Positions 50,686-58,831 of a DNA stretch of 63,244 nt are shown piece after piece. Made by a program: the position numbers and the translations under genes. A model generated the notes under the pieces. It saw only the letters and a program-made list of their open reading frames with translations. It was not told where the DNA came from and made no database searches. How positions within the stretch are numbered: the stretch's first letter is position 1; each line of letters starts with the position of its first letter. The stretch is from Curtobacterium flaccumfaciens UCD-AKU (lineage in GTDB: Bacteria > Actinomycetota > Actinomycetes > Actinomycetales > Microbacteriaceae), in the NCBI RefSeq assembly GCF_000349565.1, contig NZ_KB714612.1, positions 760 through 64,003 of the forward strand. The letters run 5' to 3'.

Positions 50686-51414
50686 ATGGCGACCTGGGGG
50701 AAGTCGGGGACACAGCGCTTCGCAGCAGTGGCATCGGGGAGTTCGAGCCGCGGAAGACGTCGTCGGCTGCGGCGTGTGGTGTGGGTGCCGCTTGCGATCG
50801 GCTGCGCAGTCCTCACGCTCGCAGGATGCGCCGAAGACGAGCCCCCGGCCGTCTACCCAGACGTCCGGTGGGTTGGCGCAGCACCATCGGGGCCGCTCGA
50901 GAAGGACCCCTGGGTACGAGCAGTCCGCGCAGAGCTCGAAGCGGAGGCTGTGGCGCGCAACCGGAACGACTTCAGCATCCCCGAACTCGCTCACAGCGCG
51001 ACGCCTTCCTATATCGATCGCCTCGCCAGCGTGGCGATGGAGACGCTCCGCCAGAACCACGACACCGACCTCTTCGCCGGCCCCTGGCCGTTCGCACCCA
51101 CAGAGGTCGAACTGGGCAACGGGAACAACGGTGAGGACGTGGCAGCTGTCCGCGGCTGCAAGGCGCGCAACTGGACCATGACCCCGGGGCGATCGCTCGG
51201 CAGCCTCGATGCCGGGTACGGAGTCGAGTACCGGCTCGAGCGTGATGGCAACGGAGTGGTGCGAGTCGATTCGATCGCCGGGCTCCCGAACTGCGATGGT
51301 CGTGTTCCGCTCCGCGTGGCGATGTTCGATCCGGTGCCCGAGCCGTCGTCAGTGACCGATGTGAATGAACTCGTCAGGCCTGACGGAACGACCGTCGGGC
51401 GACCTCGACGATAG
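50686..51414 (+). CDS. Lipoprotein of unknown function
   Basis: 242 residues from ATG 50686. A long basic N-region (SSSRGRRRRLRR) precedes a hydrophobic segment ending in lipobox LTLAGC, then a globular domain with EKDPWVRAVRAELEAEAVAR, LAHSATPSYIDRLASVAME and VRGCKARNWTMTPGRSLGSL. Not recognised. CAGATT (50673-50678) is seven bases before the start, so possibly leaderless. The frame is open upstream to 50089 without a better start. The last 40 bases overlap a weak minus-strand frame. Confidence 0.72.
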   Translation: MATWGKSGTQRFAAVASGSSSRGRRRRLRRVVWVPLAIGCAVLTLAGCAEDEPPAVYPDVRWVGAAPSGPLEKDPWVRAVRAELEAEAVARNRNDFSIPELAHSATPSYIDRLASVAMETLRQNHDTDLFAGPWPFAPTEVELGNGNNGEDVAAVRGCKARNWTMTPGRSLGSLDAGYGVEYRLERDGNGVVRVDSIAGLPNCDGRVPLRVAMFDPVPEPSSVTDVNELVRPDGTTVGRPRR

Positions 51415-51541
51415 CCGCGGAACGCATGCCCGCACGGGTGGCGTCTGGGCGGGAGGCGAACACGTCGATCGCCTCGACGACGCGGTCGAACCGCCTCGAC
51501 CGGCCGGTACGAGCACCCGACAGCCGCGTGCTCGACGTCAC
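51374..51541 (-). pseudogene. Possible gene remnant or small gene
   Basis: A 55-codon minus-strand frame (GTG 51541 to TGA 51374) whose downstream two thirds, RFDRVVEAIDVFASRPDATR and GMRSAAIVEVARRSF, have the amphipathic look and GC-rich third positions of coding sequence. Its first third does not. It could be the 3' end of a lost gene or chance. It overlaps the lipoprotein 3' end by 40 bases. Confidence 0.25.
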
Positions 51542-51695
51542 GTGCGGTCAGACAGACCGAGGCCCGGGTCGGCGATCGGCTGGAGGTGAGAGGATTCGCT
51601 CGCGTCCGCACTGCCGCGGCGTCCACGACTTGCGTGTCGTGCGCGGATATCGATTTCAAACAAGACCGAGTCGGCCTTGCTGTGAGGTGGCCCCA

Positions 51696-52883
51696 GTGGT
51701 CTTGTTGGAAGCGGAACGTGCAGGCTCCCTGCGGCGCGAGCTGGAAGCCGCGCGTGCGGACGGCCACGCGCGCACACGGCTGGAACCGTTCCCGAGCCGC
51801 GCGGGCGCACGGTGGCTGCTCCGGCTCGCGTTCGCCGTCCCGTTCCTGATCCTCGCCGTCGTCAGCGCCGACCCCACCGTGGCCGACGTCACCGTCAACC
51901 GCTCCGTCGTGGACCACGTCGCGACACTGAGTTGGGACCGGGCGGACGTCTCGTGGCTCAGTGAGCTCTACCCGCCGCTGGGCACGGTCCTGGTGCGGCT
52001 CATCCCCGGTGGCGCCGCCGGCCTCGCGGCGGCCGGGGCCCTGGTCGCCGGGATCCTGCTGCAGCAGTTGCTCGAGGCCATGGTCCAGCGACGCTTCCCC
52101 TGGTGGAAGAGCACGGTCTTCCTCGTCGCGATCGGCGCGAACCCGCTCTTCGCGTACACCGCCACGGGCAACTTCGAAGCGCTCCTCGGCATCGCACTGT
52201 TCGGGATCGGCGCGATCAACATGGTCCGCTTCGTCTCCAGCCGGAACACCAAGGCGGGCTTCGAGTCCGGGATCCTCTTCATGCTCGCGGCGTTGGCGGA
52301 TGCTTCGGGGCTCGTCCTCGTGGTCGCGGCGGCGATCACCGCCCCACTGCTCTCCGTCGCCCGGCGGAGCGAGTCGGGGGCGCGATGGTCGAACGTGCTC
52401 ATCGTGCTGTTCCCGACGATCGCGGTCTTCGGGGCGGTGATGTTCCTCGAGGCGCTGTTCGGACGGAACCCGTTGCTGGTGTTCCAGAACGCCGTCCACT
52501 ACGACCCCGCGCTCTGGGCGCTCGTCCCGGAGCTCGTCACGACACTCAACGGGCTGCTCATCCTCGCCCCGGTCGTGAGTGGTTGCGCCCTGGCGCTGCT
52601 GAGCCGGCGCCCCGGCTCGGTCCTGATCTCGGTGTTCGTCTTCGGGGCACTGATCATCGGCTACGTGGGCGGCCTCATCCCGGTGAACTCCGCGGGCAAC
52701 GTGTTCCTCATCATGACGATGATGGGCATCGCCGTGGTCCCCGCCGCCCGGACCACCCGGGTGAGTGGCCTGATCGCTGCCGTGGGCGCAGCGCAGATCG
52801 TGATCGCGTGGGCGGCTGCGTTCAACCGGCCGATCACGCTGCAGTGGATGGCCGCCATCGGTGCATCGCTCGGGTGGTGGTGA
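51696..52883 (+). CDS. Polytopic membrane protein linked to a glycosyltransferase
   Basis: 395 residues with about nine or ten helices after a charged N-terminus (LLEAERAGSLRRELEAARAD). Between helices 1 and 2 there is an outer loop with NRSVVDHVATLSWDRADVSW and LYPPLGTVLVRLIPGG, as in many actinobacterial lipid-linked-sugar membrane proteins of the GT-C/DUF2029 kind, though I see no clear catalytic DD motif. GAGGTGG (51684-51690) places the start at GTG 51696. Three bases separate its stop from the glycosyltransferase, so they form an operon that probably makes or exports a surface glycan. Confidence 0.75.
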   Translation: MVLLEAERAGSLRRELEAARADGHARTRLEPFPSRAGARWLLRLAFAVPFLILAVVSADPTVADVTVNRSVVDHVATLSWDRADVSWLSELYPPLGTVLVRLIPGGAAGLAAAGALVAGILLQQLLEAMVQRRFPWWKSTVFLVAIGANPLFAYTATGNFEALLGIALFGIGAINMVRFVSSRNTKAGFESGILFMLAALADASGLVLVVAAAITAPLLSVARRSESGARWSNVLIVLFPTIAVFGAVMFLEALFGRNPLLVFQNAVHYDPALWALVPELVTTLNGLLILAPVVSGCALALLSRRPGSVLISVFVFGALIIGYVGGLIPVNSAGNVFLIMTMMGIAVVPAARTTRVSGLIAAVGAAQIVIAWAAAFNRPITLQWMAAIGASLGWW

Positions 52884-52886
52884 CGC

Positions 52887-54620
52887 GTGACGACCCCGCA
52901 CCCTTCCGGGCTCGGCCGGCACACGGCCACGTCCCGACCCGACGAACTCACCGAACTCGAGGCCTCCGGGATCGACCCGGCGTTGCAGCGCCCCGGATCC
53001 GGACAGCGGTACCTCGCCGAGGACTGGATGCCGGTGCGCGTGCTGCAGGACGGGAGCATCCTCGTCCTCACCTCCGGCCGAGCCGACGACGCCACCCTCG
53101 GCGATGCGCTGTCCGAGGAGCTCGGGGCTCCGGTCACGTTCGTCTCGGTCGACAGCTGGACGCTCCGCCGTGCCGTGCTGAGCCAGTTCCACGGCGCCGT
53201 CGCCGACGCTGCCGCGAACGAACTCCACGACCGGAACCCGACGCTCTCCGCCCGCGTCGTCTTCTCGCGGTCGCAGAAGGCCTCGGGCATCGTCCTCGCC
53301 GTGATCGCCGTGGCGTGCGGGATCGTCTGGCCCGTCCAGACCGCCATCGCAGCACTGATCGCAGCGAGCCTCGTGTTCCTCGCGGGGACGGGCTTCAAGT
53401 TCGTCGTCGCCACGCAGGGCGCCCGCTACGACGTCGTCGAACGGATCACCGACACCGAGGTCGCCGCTCTGGACGACGCCGACCTGCCCGGGTACACGGT
53501 CCTGGTCCCCGTGTTCCGCGAGGCGAACATCGTCGCCCAGCTGATCGACAACCTCGGCGGCCTGGACTACCCGGTACACAAGCTCGAGGTCATCATCCTG
53601 ACCGAGGAAGAGGACCAGGAGACACGGGACGCGATCGCCGCGGCGAACCCACCGCCGCACTTCCGCGTCATCAGCGTGCCGAAGGGGCACCCGCAGACGA
53701 AGCCACGTGCGTGCAACGTCGGGCTCTACGTCGCGACCGGCGACTTCCTCGTGATCTACGACGCCGAGGACACACCAGACCCCGACCAGCTGAAGAAGGC
53801 ACTGATCGCGTTCGAGCGCGGTGGCGAGGCCACGGTGTGCGTGCAGGCGGCGCTGAACTACTTCAACGCCCGCGAGAACGTCCTCACCCGCATGTTCACG
53901 CTGGAGTACTCGTACTGGTTCGACTACATGCTGGCCGGTCTGGACCACGCGTCCCTGCCGATCCCCCTGGGCGGCACGTCGAACCACTTCCGCACGGCAT
54001 CGCTCATCGAGCTCGGCGGCTGGGACCCCTACAACGTGACCGAGGATGCCGACCTCGGCATCCGGGCGAGCGCCGTCGGGTACCGCGTGGGCGTCATCAA
54101 CTCCACCACCATGGAGGAGGCCAACACCTCGGTGCCGAACTTCATCCGGCAGCGGTCCCGCTGGATCAAGGGCTACATGCAGACCAGCTTGGTCCACGCC
54201 CGTCGGCCGCTCGCACTCGTCCGTGAGATCGGAATCGTCCGGTTCGCGGCGTTCGTCCTGCTCATCGCGGGCACCCCGGCGACGTTCCTCTGCGTGTTGC
54301 CGTTCTACGCGCTCACCGCCGTCACGTTCTTCCTGCCACGGGAGACCGTGGACGCACTGTTCCCGGTGTGGGTGCTGTGGCTGTGCCTGTTCAACTTCCT
54401 GGTCGGCAACGCGATCATGATCTACCTGTCGATGATGGGCCCGTTCAAGCGCGGGACCTTCCACCTGATCCTCTGGTCGCTCCTGAACCCCGTGTACTGG
54501 ACGCTGCACTCCATCGCCGCCTACAAGGCGCTCTGGCAGCTCCTGACCCGGCCGCACTACTGGGAGAAGACGGAGCACGGGCTGACGACACAGGGGCCTG
54601 CGGCGGACACGACGAGCTGA
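52887..54620 (+). CDS. Membrane-bound family 2 glycosyltransferase with N-terminal type II secretion E-like domain
   Basis: 577 residues. Residues about 25-115 resemble the N-terminal domain of GspE/MshE-type ATPases (PALQRPGSGQRYLAEDWMPV, DALSEELGAPVTFV), which bind cyclic di-GMP in some proteins. A two-helix hairpin (about 134-172) leads to a GT2 catalytic domain: LVPVFREANI, DAED (292-295), TEDADL and QRSRWIKGYMQ, i.e. the full processive GT2 motif set, then about four more helices. This is a cellulose-synthase-like layout for secreted polysaccharide. Operon with the membrane protein before it. GTG 52887. Confidence 0.85.
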   Translation: MTTPHPSGLGRHTATSRPDELTELEASGIDPALQRPGSGQRYLAEDWMPVRVLQDGSILVLTSGRADDATLGDALSEELGAPVTFVSVDSWTLRRAVLSQFHGAVADAAANELHDRNPTLSARVVFSRSQKASGIVLAVIAVACGIVWPVQTAIAALIAASLVFLAGTGFKFVVATQGARYDVVERITDTEVAALDDADLPGYTVLVPVFREANIVAQLIDNLGGLDYPVHKLEVIILTEEEDQETRDAIAAANPPPHFRVISVPKGHPQTKPRACNVGLYVATGDFLVIYDAEDTPDPDQLKKALIAFERGGEATVCVQAALNYFNARENVLTRMFTLEYSYWFDYMLAGLDHASLPIPLGGTSNHFRTASLIELGGWDPYNVTEDADLGIRASAVGYRVGVINSTTMEEANTSVPNFIRQRSRWIKGYMQTSLVHARRPLALVREIGIVRFAAFVLLIAGTPATFLCVLPFYALTAVTFFLPRETVDALFPVWVLWLCLFNFLVGNAIMIYLSMMGPFKRGTFHLILWSLLNPVYWTLHSIAAYKALWQLLTRPHYWEKTEHGLTTQGPAADTTS

Positions 54621-54636
54621 CGCGCAGGCCCTCGGC

Positions 54637-55905
54637 TCAGCCCACGACGAGCGTTCGTGGCGATCGGGTCCGCGCAAGGGTGACCAGGAGCGCGCCGTAG
54701 GCGACCAGGGCAGGCACGAGCATCCACGCTCCGGTCGGGACCATCGAGTAGACGACGAAGAACGCCAGGTAGACGACGAGGTTGATCGCGAGCGTGACCT
54801 GCGAAGCCCAGGTCCACATCGCTTTCGTGACGGTGTCGCCCTGATCCTGGAACGACGAGTTCAGCCACGCCCGCGACGTTCCCGAGAGCCAGCTCGATCC
54901 GTACCCGAGGAGGAAGAACGCGCCGACCGCCGTCACCACCGTGGTGACGTCCGACGGTCTCGCCACGGCGAGCACCGAAACCGCCAGGAAGCCTGCGGCC
55001 AGCGCCACTGCTGAGATCGACGTGGGCACACGGTCGTTCCCGGGGGCCAGATCCTGCGCGCGACTCCGTCGCAGGTTGCTGAGGAGCACGACGAGGCCAC
55101 CGCATCCGTAGGCGGCGAGCATCCATCCGAACGTGGCTTCACGGAGCTTCACCACCTGGAACACGAGGGGCGTCTCGATGATGTTGAGGATCGCGCCCGC
55201 GATGAGCAGGAGCATCCACAGCCGCGTGGCGGGTTGTCGCCAGGCCCACAGATCCGCCCCTTCCACACGGACCAGGGCTGCGAATCCCGGCAAGCGGAAC
55301 CAGCTCCCCGTGCGCAGTTCGGTCGCCGTCCTCCCGCCATGATCGCGAGCCGCTCGCAACGCACGTCCGACACCGCCGTGGGCCCACATGGCTGCTCCGA
55401 CGGCGACGAACGTCAGCGCGTTGCACAGCAGCAGCCACGTCGGCCCGATCACCGGGAGCAGAGACCCTCCCACGGCCGGCGCGACGGCGAGGGTGACTGC
55501 CGACGTCGCGCTCACCGAGCGGAGCACCGTCGGCCGCTCGGAAGCAGTGACCGACGAGCTCACGAGCGACAGCAGGAGCGGATTCGCAACCGCACGGACG
55601 ATCATGCTCGACCCCGCGTACACGTAGACCACCCACAGGTGCTCGACGAAGAACGCCGCTCCGACCGTCATCACGGCCAGGGTGACCTGGCAGCCGATCC
55701 ACGCCCTGCGGACGCCCTCGATCGGAACGGCTCGAGCGATGTGACCGGCGACGAGCAGTGCCGGGACCGTCTGCGCCAGGAACAACCCCGCGCTCGCCGT
55801 CGATCCGGCCTGGGTCTGCACGTAGACGATCAGCGCCAGGTAGGTGAACCAGTTCCCGATCCCGTACGTCAGCGACACGAGGGGGAAGAAGACGCGCAGG
55901 GGCAT
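54637..55905 (-). CDS. MFS transporter
   Basis: 422 residues with about twelve helices, starting FFPLVSLTYGIGNWFTYLAL. Second-half helices include GYGSSWLSGTSRAWLNSS, as in YhjX/ProP-unrelated macrolide-efflux-like (MefA-type) MFS proteins. Substrate unknown. ATG 55905 has a very strong GAGGAGGAG site. Convergent with the glycosyltransferase gene, with only 16 bases between the stops. Confidence 0.83.
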   Translation of the reverse strand: MPLRVFFPLVSLTYGIGNWFTYLALIVYVQTQAGSTASAGLFLAQTVPALLVAGHIARAVPIEGVRRAWIGCQVTLAVMTVGAAFFVEHLWVVYVYAGSSMIVRAVANPLLLSLVSSSVTASERPTVLRSVSATSAVTLAVAPAVGGSLLPVIGPTWLLLCNALTFVAVGAAMWAHGGVGRALRAARDHGGRTATELRTGSWFRLPGFAALVRVEGADLWAWRQPATRLWMLLLIAGAILNIIETPLVFQVVKLREATFGWMLAAYGCGGLVVLLSNLRRSRAQDLAPGNDRVPTSISAVALAAGFLAVSVLAVARPSDVTTVVTAVGAFFLLGYGSSWLSGTSRAWLNSSFQDQGDTVTKAMWTWASQVTLAINLVVYLAFFVVYSMVPTGAWMLVPALVAYGALLVTLARTRSPRTLVVG

Positions 55906-56100
55906 CGCTCTCCTCCTCACCTCCGCCGAGCCCCGCAGCCGCCGCCGACGTCCCAGCCGGCGTTGGGGCACCTCGGGTTGAGACGACAGTAGGACGCCTG
56001 CTCGCGCCTTCCCATGAGGGAGTGGAAAGGGAACCCCACGTGCAGAGCGGTCGAGCGGGAGGATGCAGCCCCTCCCCACTTGCGCCACACTTGCCACGAC

Positions 56101-56610
56101 ATGCGCACTCCGTTCCTCCACGCCCGCCGCGGCCTTCGACGCAGCACACTGGTCATCGGCGTCGCCGTCGTGGCCCTCGTGTCACTCACGGCCTGTTCTG
56201 ATCACCCGACGCCGGAGGAGAGCGACAAGGCGTCCTCCCGCTGGATGCAGGGCGTGCAGGACCGATGGGCCGGACAACCCGGCGGACTCGGCAGCGGTGC
56301 CGGCACCAACGATTCATCCAGCCGGCTCTCCCTCGGCACCGACGGAGCCGGGGACCGTGCGCGGATCCGCGTCTCGGTCACCTGCCAGGGTGACGAAACC
56401 GTGCAGATGGCCGTGTGGGCCGGACGCATCGGTGCGAACGGGTCGGAGACGGGCAAACGACTCACGTCACGCTCCGTCCACTGCGGACACGACGAGGACC
56501 TGTACGTGGTCACGTCGAGCGCTGCGATCACGATCGGCCCGACCGCTGGCGACGGCACCGTCGGCTGGTACGCGGCGGCCTACAGCGACCTCGCTGCGCG
56601 CACGCGCTGA
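56101..56610 (+). CDS. Small secreted lipoprotein
   Basis: 169 residues from ATG 56101. Hydrophobic segment TLVIGVAVVALVSLTAC ends in a lipobox (Cys36). The mature part has a Gly/Ser-rich linker and RIRVSVTCQGDETVQMAVWA, SRSVHCGHDEDLYVVTSSA, giving two Cys that could form a disulphide, in a compact beta-rich domain. Not recognised. No adjacent partner gene explains its role. Confidence 0.7.
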   Translation: MRTPFLHARRGLRRSTLVIGVAVVALVSLTACSDHPTPEESDKASSRWMQGVQDRWAGQPGGLGSGAGTNDSSSRLSLGTDGAGDRARIRVSVTCQGDETVQMAVWAGRIGANGSETGKRLTSRSVHCGHDEDLYVVTSSAAITIGPTAGDGTVGWYAAAYSDLAARTR

Positions 56611-56661
56611 GCTCGCGCCACGATCGGCGATCAGACGCCTCTGGCGAGGTACGCTCACCTC

Positions 56662-57129
56662 GTGAACGGTCCCCACCCTGATCTCGTCGCAGACATGAGA
56701 ACACTCGTCGATCGGTACGGCTGGGGAATCCAACACGTCCTACCGAACGTCGATACTGACGAAGCACCGTTCTCCTACACGGTCGGGCTCACCGCCCGAG
56801 GATGGCCCGAGCTCATCATCACAGGGCTGCCGGCAGACGTCGCGCAACAGTTCATCCGCAACGGAGTCGACGAGCAGCAGGAGCACGGACCGTTCCAGGC
56901 GGGCGACCGGACCGAAGAGCTGACGGAGTCAGGCTTCGTTCTGTTCACGGAGGCGGAAGACGTTCACGGCATGACCGTGACGGCGGCCATCGTCGGGTCG
57001 TTCACTGCGCTGCAGATGGTGTGGCCCGACTCTCACGGGCGCTTCCCCTGGGATGACGGACATCGCAACCCGAAGAACGCGCAACCGCTCCTCGGAGCAA
57101 AGCCATCGGGCGGCAGTCCGCTCGCCTGA
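56662..57129 (+). CDS. DUF4262 family protein
   Basis: 155 residues. Family signs are DRYGWGIQHVLPN, FSYTVGLTARGWPELIITGL and the C-terminal LQMVWPDSHGRFPWDDG with NPKNAQPLLG. DUF4262 members are cytosolic and of unknown function. TACGCT (56650-56655) is six bases before GTG 56662, so the transcript is probably leaderless. The preceding lipoprotein gene is transcribed in the same direction. Confidence 0.85.
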   Translation: MNGPHPDLVADMRTLVDRYGWGIQHVLPNVDTDEAPFSYTVGLTARGWPELIITGLPADVAQQFIRNGVDEQQEHGPFQAGDRTEELTESGFVLFTEAEDVHGMTVTAAIVGSFTALQMVWPDSHGRFPWDDGHRNPKNAQPLLGAKPSGGSPLA

Positions 57130-57197
57130 AGGGCGGATACGATCGTGCGCGCATCCTGATCCAGCGAGGGCAACGGGTGTTCGAGGGGGAAAACGTC

Positions 57198-57714
57198 GTG
57201 GTGCGTCAACAGGGGCACGTGGGTCCCGGATCGTCTGCCAGACGCACGCTCGCGGTCGGTCTGGCGATCGCCGTGTCGGCAGCAGCTCTGGGCCTGGAAC
57301 GACGGGATCGACCGGGTCGCCGTCGGGCGACTGGATCCGCGCATCCACGTCACGTACTGGAGCTTCGACGGCGACACCGAGGACGCAGCCGAGCGGCGCG
57401 AACGGCGAGCACGGCGGGCGAGTGCGGTCGACCTGCAGCAGGCCGGGATCGACATGCTCAACTACAACTCGTACTACCTGTACGAGGTGCCGACGGACCT
57501 CGACCCGGCCGACAGCGAGTACACCGTCGCCGATCTCCGCGAGAACTGGTCACTCCGGACGTGGGACGGCGACTCCGGTTCGCTGCTCGCGGCTCCGATG
57601 TCGGGCGCCGCCGTCGCGATCTGGGGTGAGGACCTCGAGGACCCGCCATCTGACGCGCTCCTGCGGTGGAGCGCACCGCACGTGACGGCGATGATCGAGA
57701 CCGCAGCCTCCTGA
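57198..57714 (+). pseudogene. Frameshifted gene for a secreted or anchored protein
   Basis: A GAGGGGGA site (57183-57190) precedes GTG 57198/57201, which starts a signal-peptide-like segment (SSARRTLAVGLAIAVSAAAL). This frame then turns into Arg/Gly-rich shadow sequence. From about 57285 the coding character moves to the +1 frame: WNDGIDRVAVGRLDPRIHVT, SFDGDTEDAAERRERR, LNYNSYYLYEVPTDLDP and GDSGSLLAAPMSGAAVAI, ending at 57714. That second frame has no usable start before ATG 57454. The simplest reading is one gene of about 170 codons broken by a one-base indel near 57285-57300. TACGAT (57138-57143) may be its -10. Confidence 0.55.
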
Positions 57715-57740
57715 CGGACGCGTGTCGTGCCTCCAGGCCG
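57713..57740. repeat. Intergenic repeat, degenerate copy
   Basis: GACGGACG followed by GTGCCTCCAGGCCG, degenerate arms of the window-wide repeat, between the convergent frameshifted gene and the LysR gene. Confidence 0.45.
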
Positions 57741-57770
57741 ATCGCCGGACCCGCCGGACCCACCGCCTGC

Positions 57771-58712
57771 CTACCCCAGCGGCTCCACGCCGTAACTGGT
57801 GACCACCGCACGCAACTCGTCCAGGTACGCCTGCGCCTGCACGGTGAGGGGAACCGAGGCGTGCGCGATCCAGCCGATCTCGATGCGTTCGTCGACGTCG
57901 AGGGGGATGGCGACGATCTCGGGGTCGAGGTCGTCGCTGATGAGTCCGGTGGAGATCGTGTACCCGCCCAGGCCGATCATGAGGTTGAAGATCGTCGCCC
58001 GGTCCGAGACGCGGATCTCCCGCTTGCTCGACATCGTCGACAGGATCTCCTCCGCCAGGTAGAAGGAGTTGTTCGCACCCTGGTCGAACGTGAGCCGAGG
58101 CAGGTCGGCGAGGTCCTCGAGGGTCGCACGCTCCCGTGACGCGAGCGGGTTCCGCTTGGCCACGAAGATGTGCGGCTGCGCGACGAACAGCGGTGTGAAC
58201 ACGACGCCGGCGTCCCGCAGCAGCTTGCCGAGCACCTGCTTGTTGAAGTCGTTGCGGTAGAGGATGCCCACCTCGCTGCGCAGGGTGCGGACGTCCTCGA
58301 TGATGTCCCAGGTGCGTGTCTCACGGAGTGAGAACTCGTACTCGTCCGCAGCCGCTGCTTCGACCATGCGGACGAAGGCCTCCACCGCGAACGAGTAGTG
58401 CTGGGCGGACACCCCGAGCAGCCGACGCGACCGCTGGCCGCCGACGTACCGCTGCTCGAGCAGGGAGACCTGCTCGACGACCTGCCGGGCGTACCCGAGG
58501 AACTCGACGCCGTCGACGGTGAGCACGACCCCTCGGGCCGACCGGGTGAACAGCGGGCGCCCGATCCGCGTCTCCAGGTCCTTCATCGCCGCGGACATCG
58601 TCGGCTGCGACACGTAGAGCAGGTCGGCCGCGGCGCTGATCGAGCCCTCCGTCGCGACCTCGATGAAGTACCGGAGCTGCTGCAGGGTGATGTCGTTCGA
58701 GACCCGGGCCAT
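57771..58712 (-). CDS. LysR-family regulator
   Basis: 313 residues. N-terminal LysR helix-turn-helix: TLQQLRYFIEVATEGSISAA, SQPTMSAAMKDLETRIGRPL. The effector domain has RRLLGVSAQHYSFAVEAFVR and the substrate-pocket LGGYTISTGLISDDL. Divergent from mesX-mesD with a GCTAT-N8-ATAGC dyad between them, so it is the likely regulator of methionine synthesis genes, analogous to MetR though not clearly its orthologue. TAGCCT on the minus strand (complement of 58719-58724) is six bases before the ATG. Confidence 0.87.
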   Translation of the reverse strand: MARVSNDITLQQLRYFIEVATEGSISAAADLLYVSQPTMSAAMKDLETRIGRPLFTRSARGVVLTVDGVEFLGYARQVVEQVSLLEQRYVGGQRSRRLLGVSAQHYSFAVEAFVRMVEAAAADEYEFSLRETRTWDIIEDVRTLRSEVGILYRNDFNKQVLGKLLRDAGVVFTPLFVAQPHIFVAKRNPLASRERATLEDLADLPRLTFDQGANNSFYLAEEILSTMSSKREIRVSDRATIFNLMIGLGGYTISTGLISDDLDPEIVAIPLDVDERIEIGWIAHASVPLTVQAQAYLDELRAVVTSYGVEPLG

Positions 58713-58720
58713 AGGCCGAG

Positions 58721-58738
58721 GCTATACCAGTGCATAGC
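58721..58738. promoter_or_regulatory. LysR-type dyad GCTAT-N8-ATAGC
   Basis: Perfect arms with an internal T-N11-A pattern, 9 bases from the LysR start and about 95 from mesX. It also overlaps the LysR gene's -10 box, fitting autoregulation. Confidence 0.55.
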
Positions 58739-58831
58739 GTCTCGGTATTACCTGATGACCCATGAATCCCGCGATGATCGAGGCACCCCTTCCCCAGAGC
58801 CCGCGGGCGCTCGACGAACAGATTGCCGACC

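Noticed and set aside
51009..54677. 1222-codon minus-strand open frame
   Set aside because: Composition is dominated by Arg, Gly, Asp and Gln with no domain, and it runs antisense to the membrane protein and the GT2 gene, whose motifs are clear. It is a GC-rich shadow frame.
57771..58712. Calling the LysR gene metR
   Set aside because: Only the position next to mesXD suggests it. The effector domain shows no feature I recognise as specific for homocysteine.
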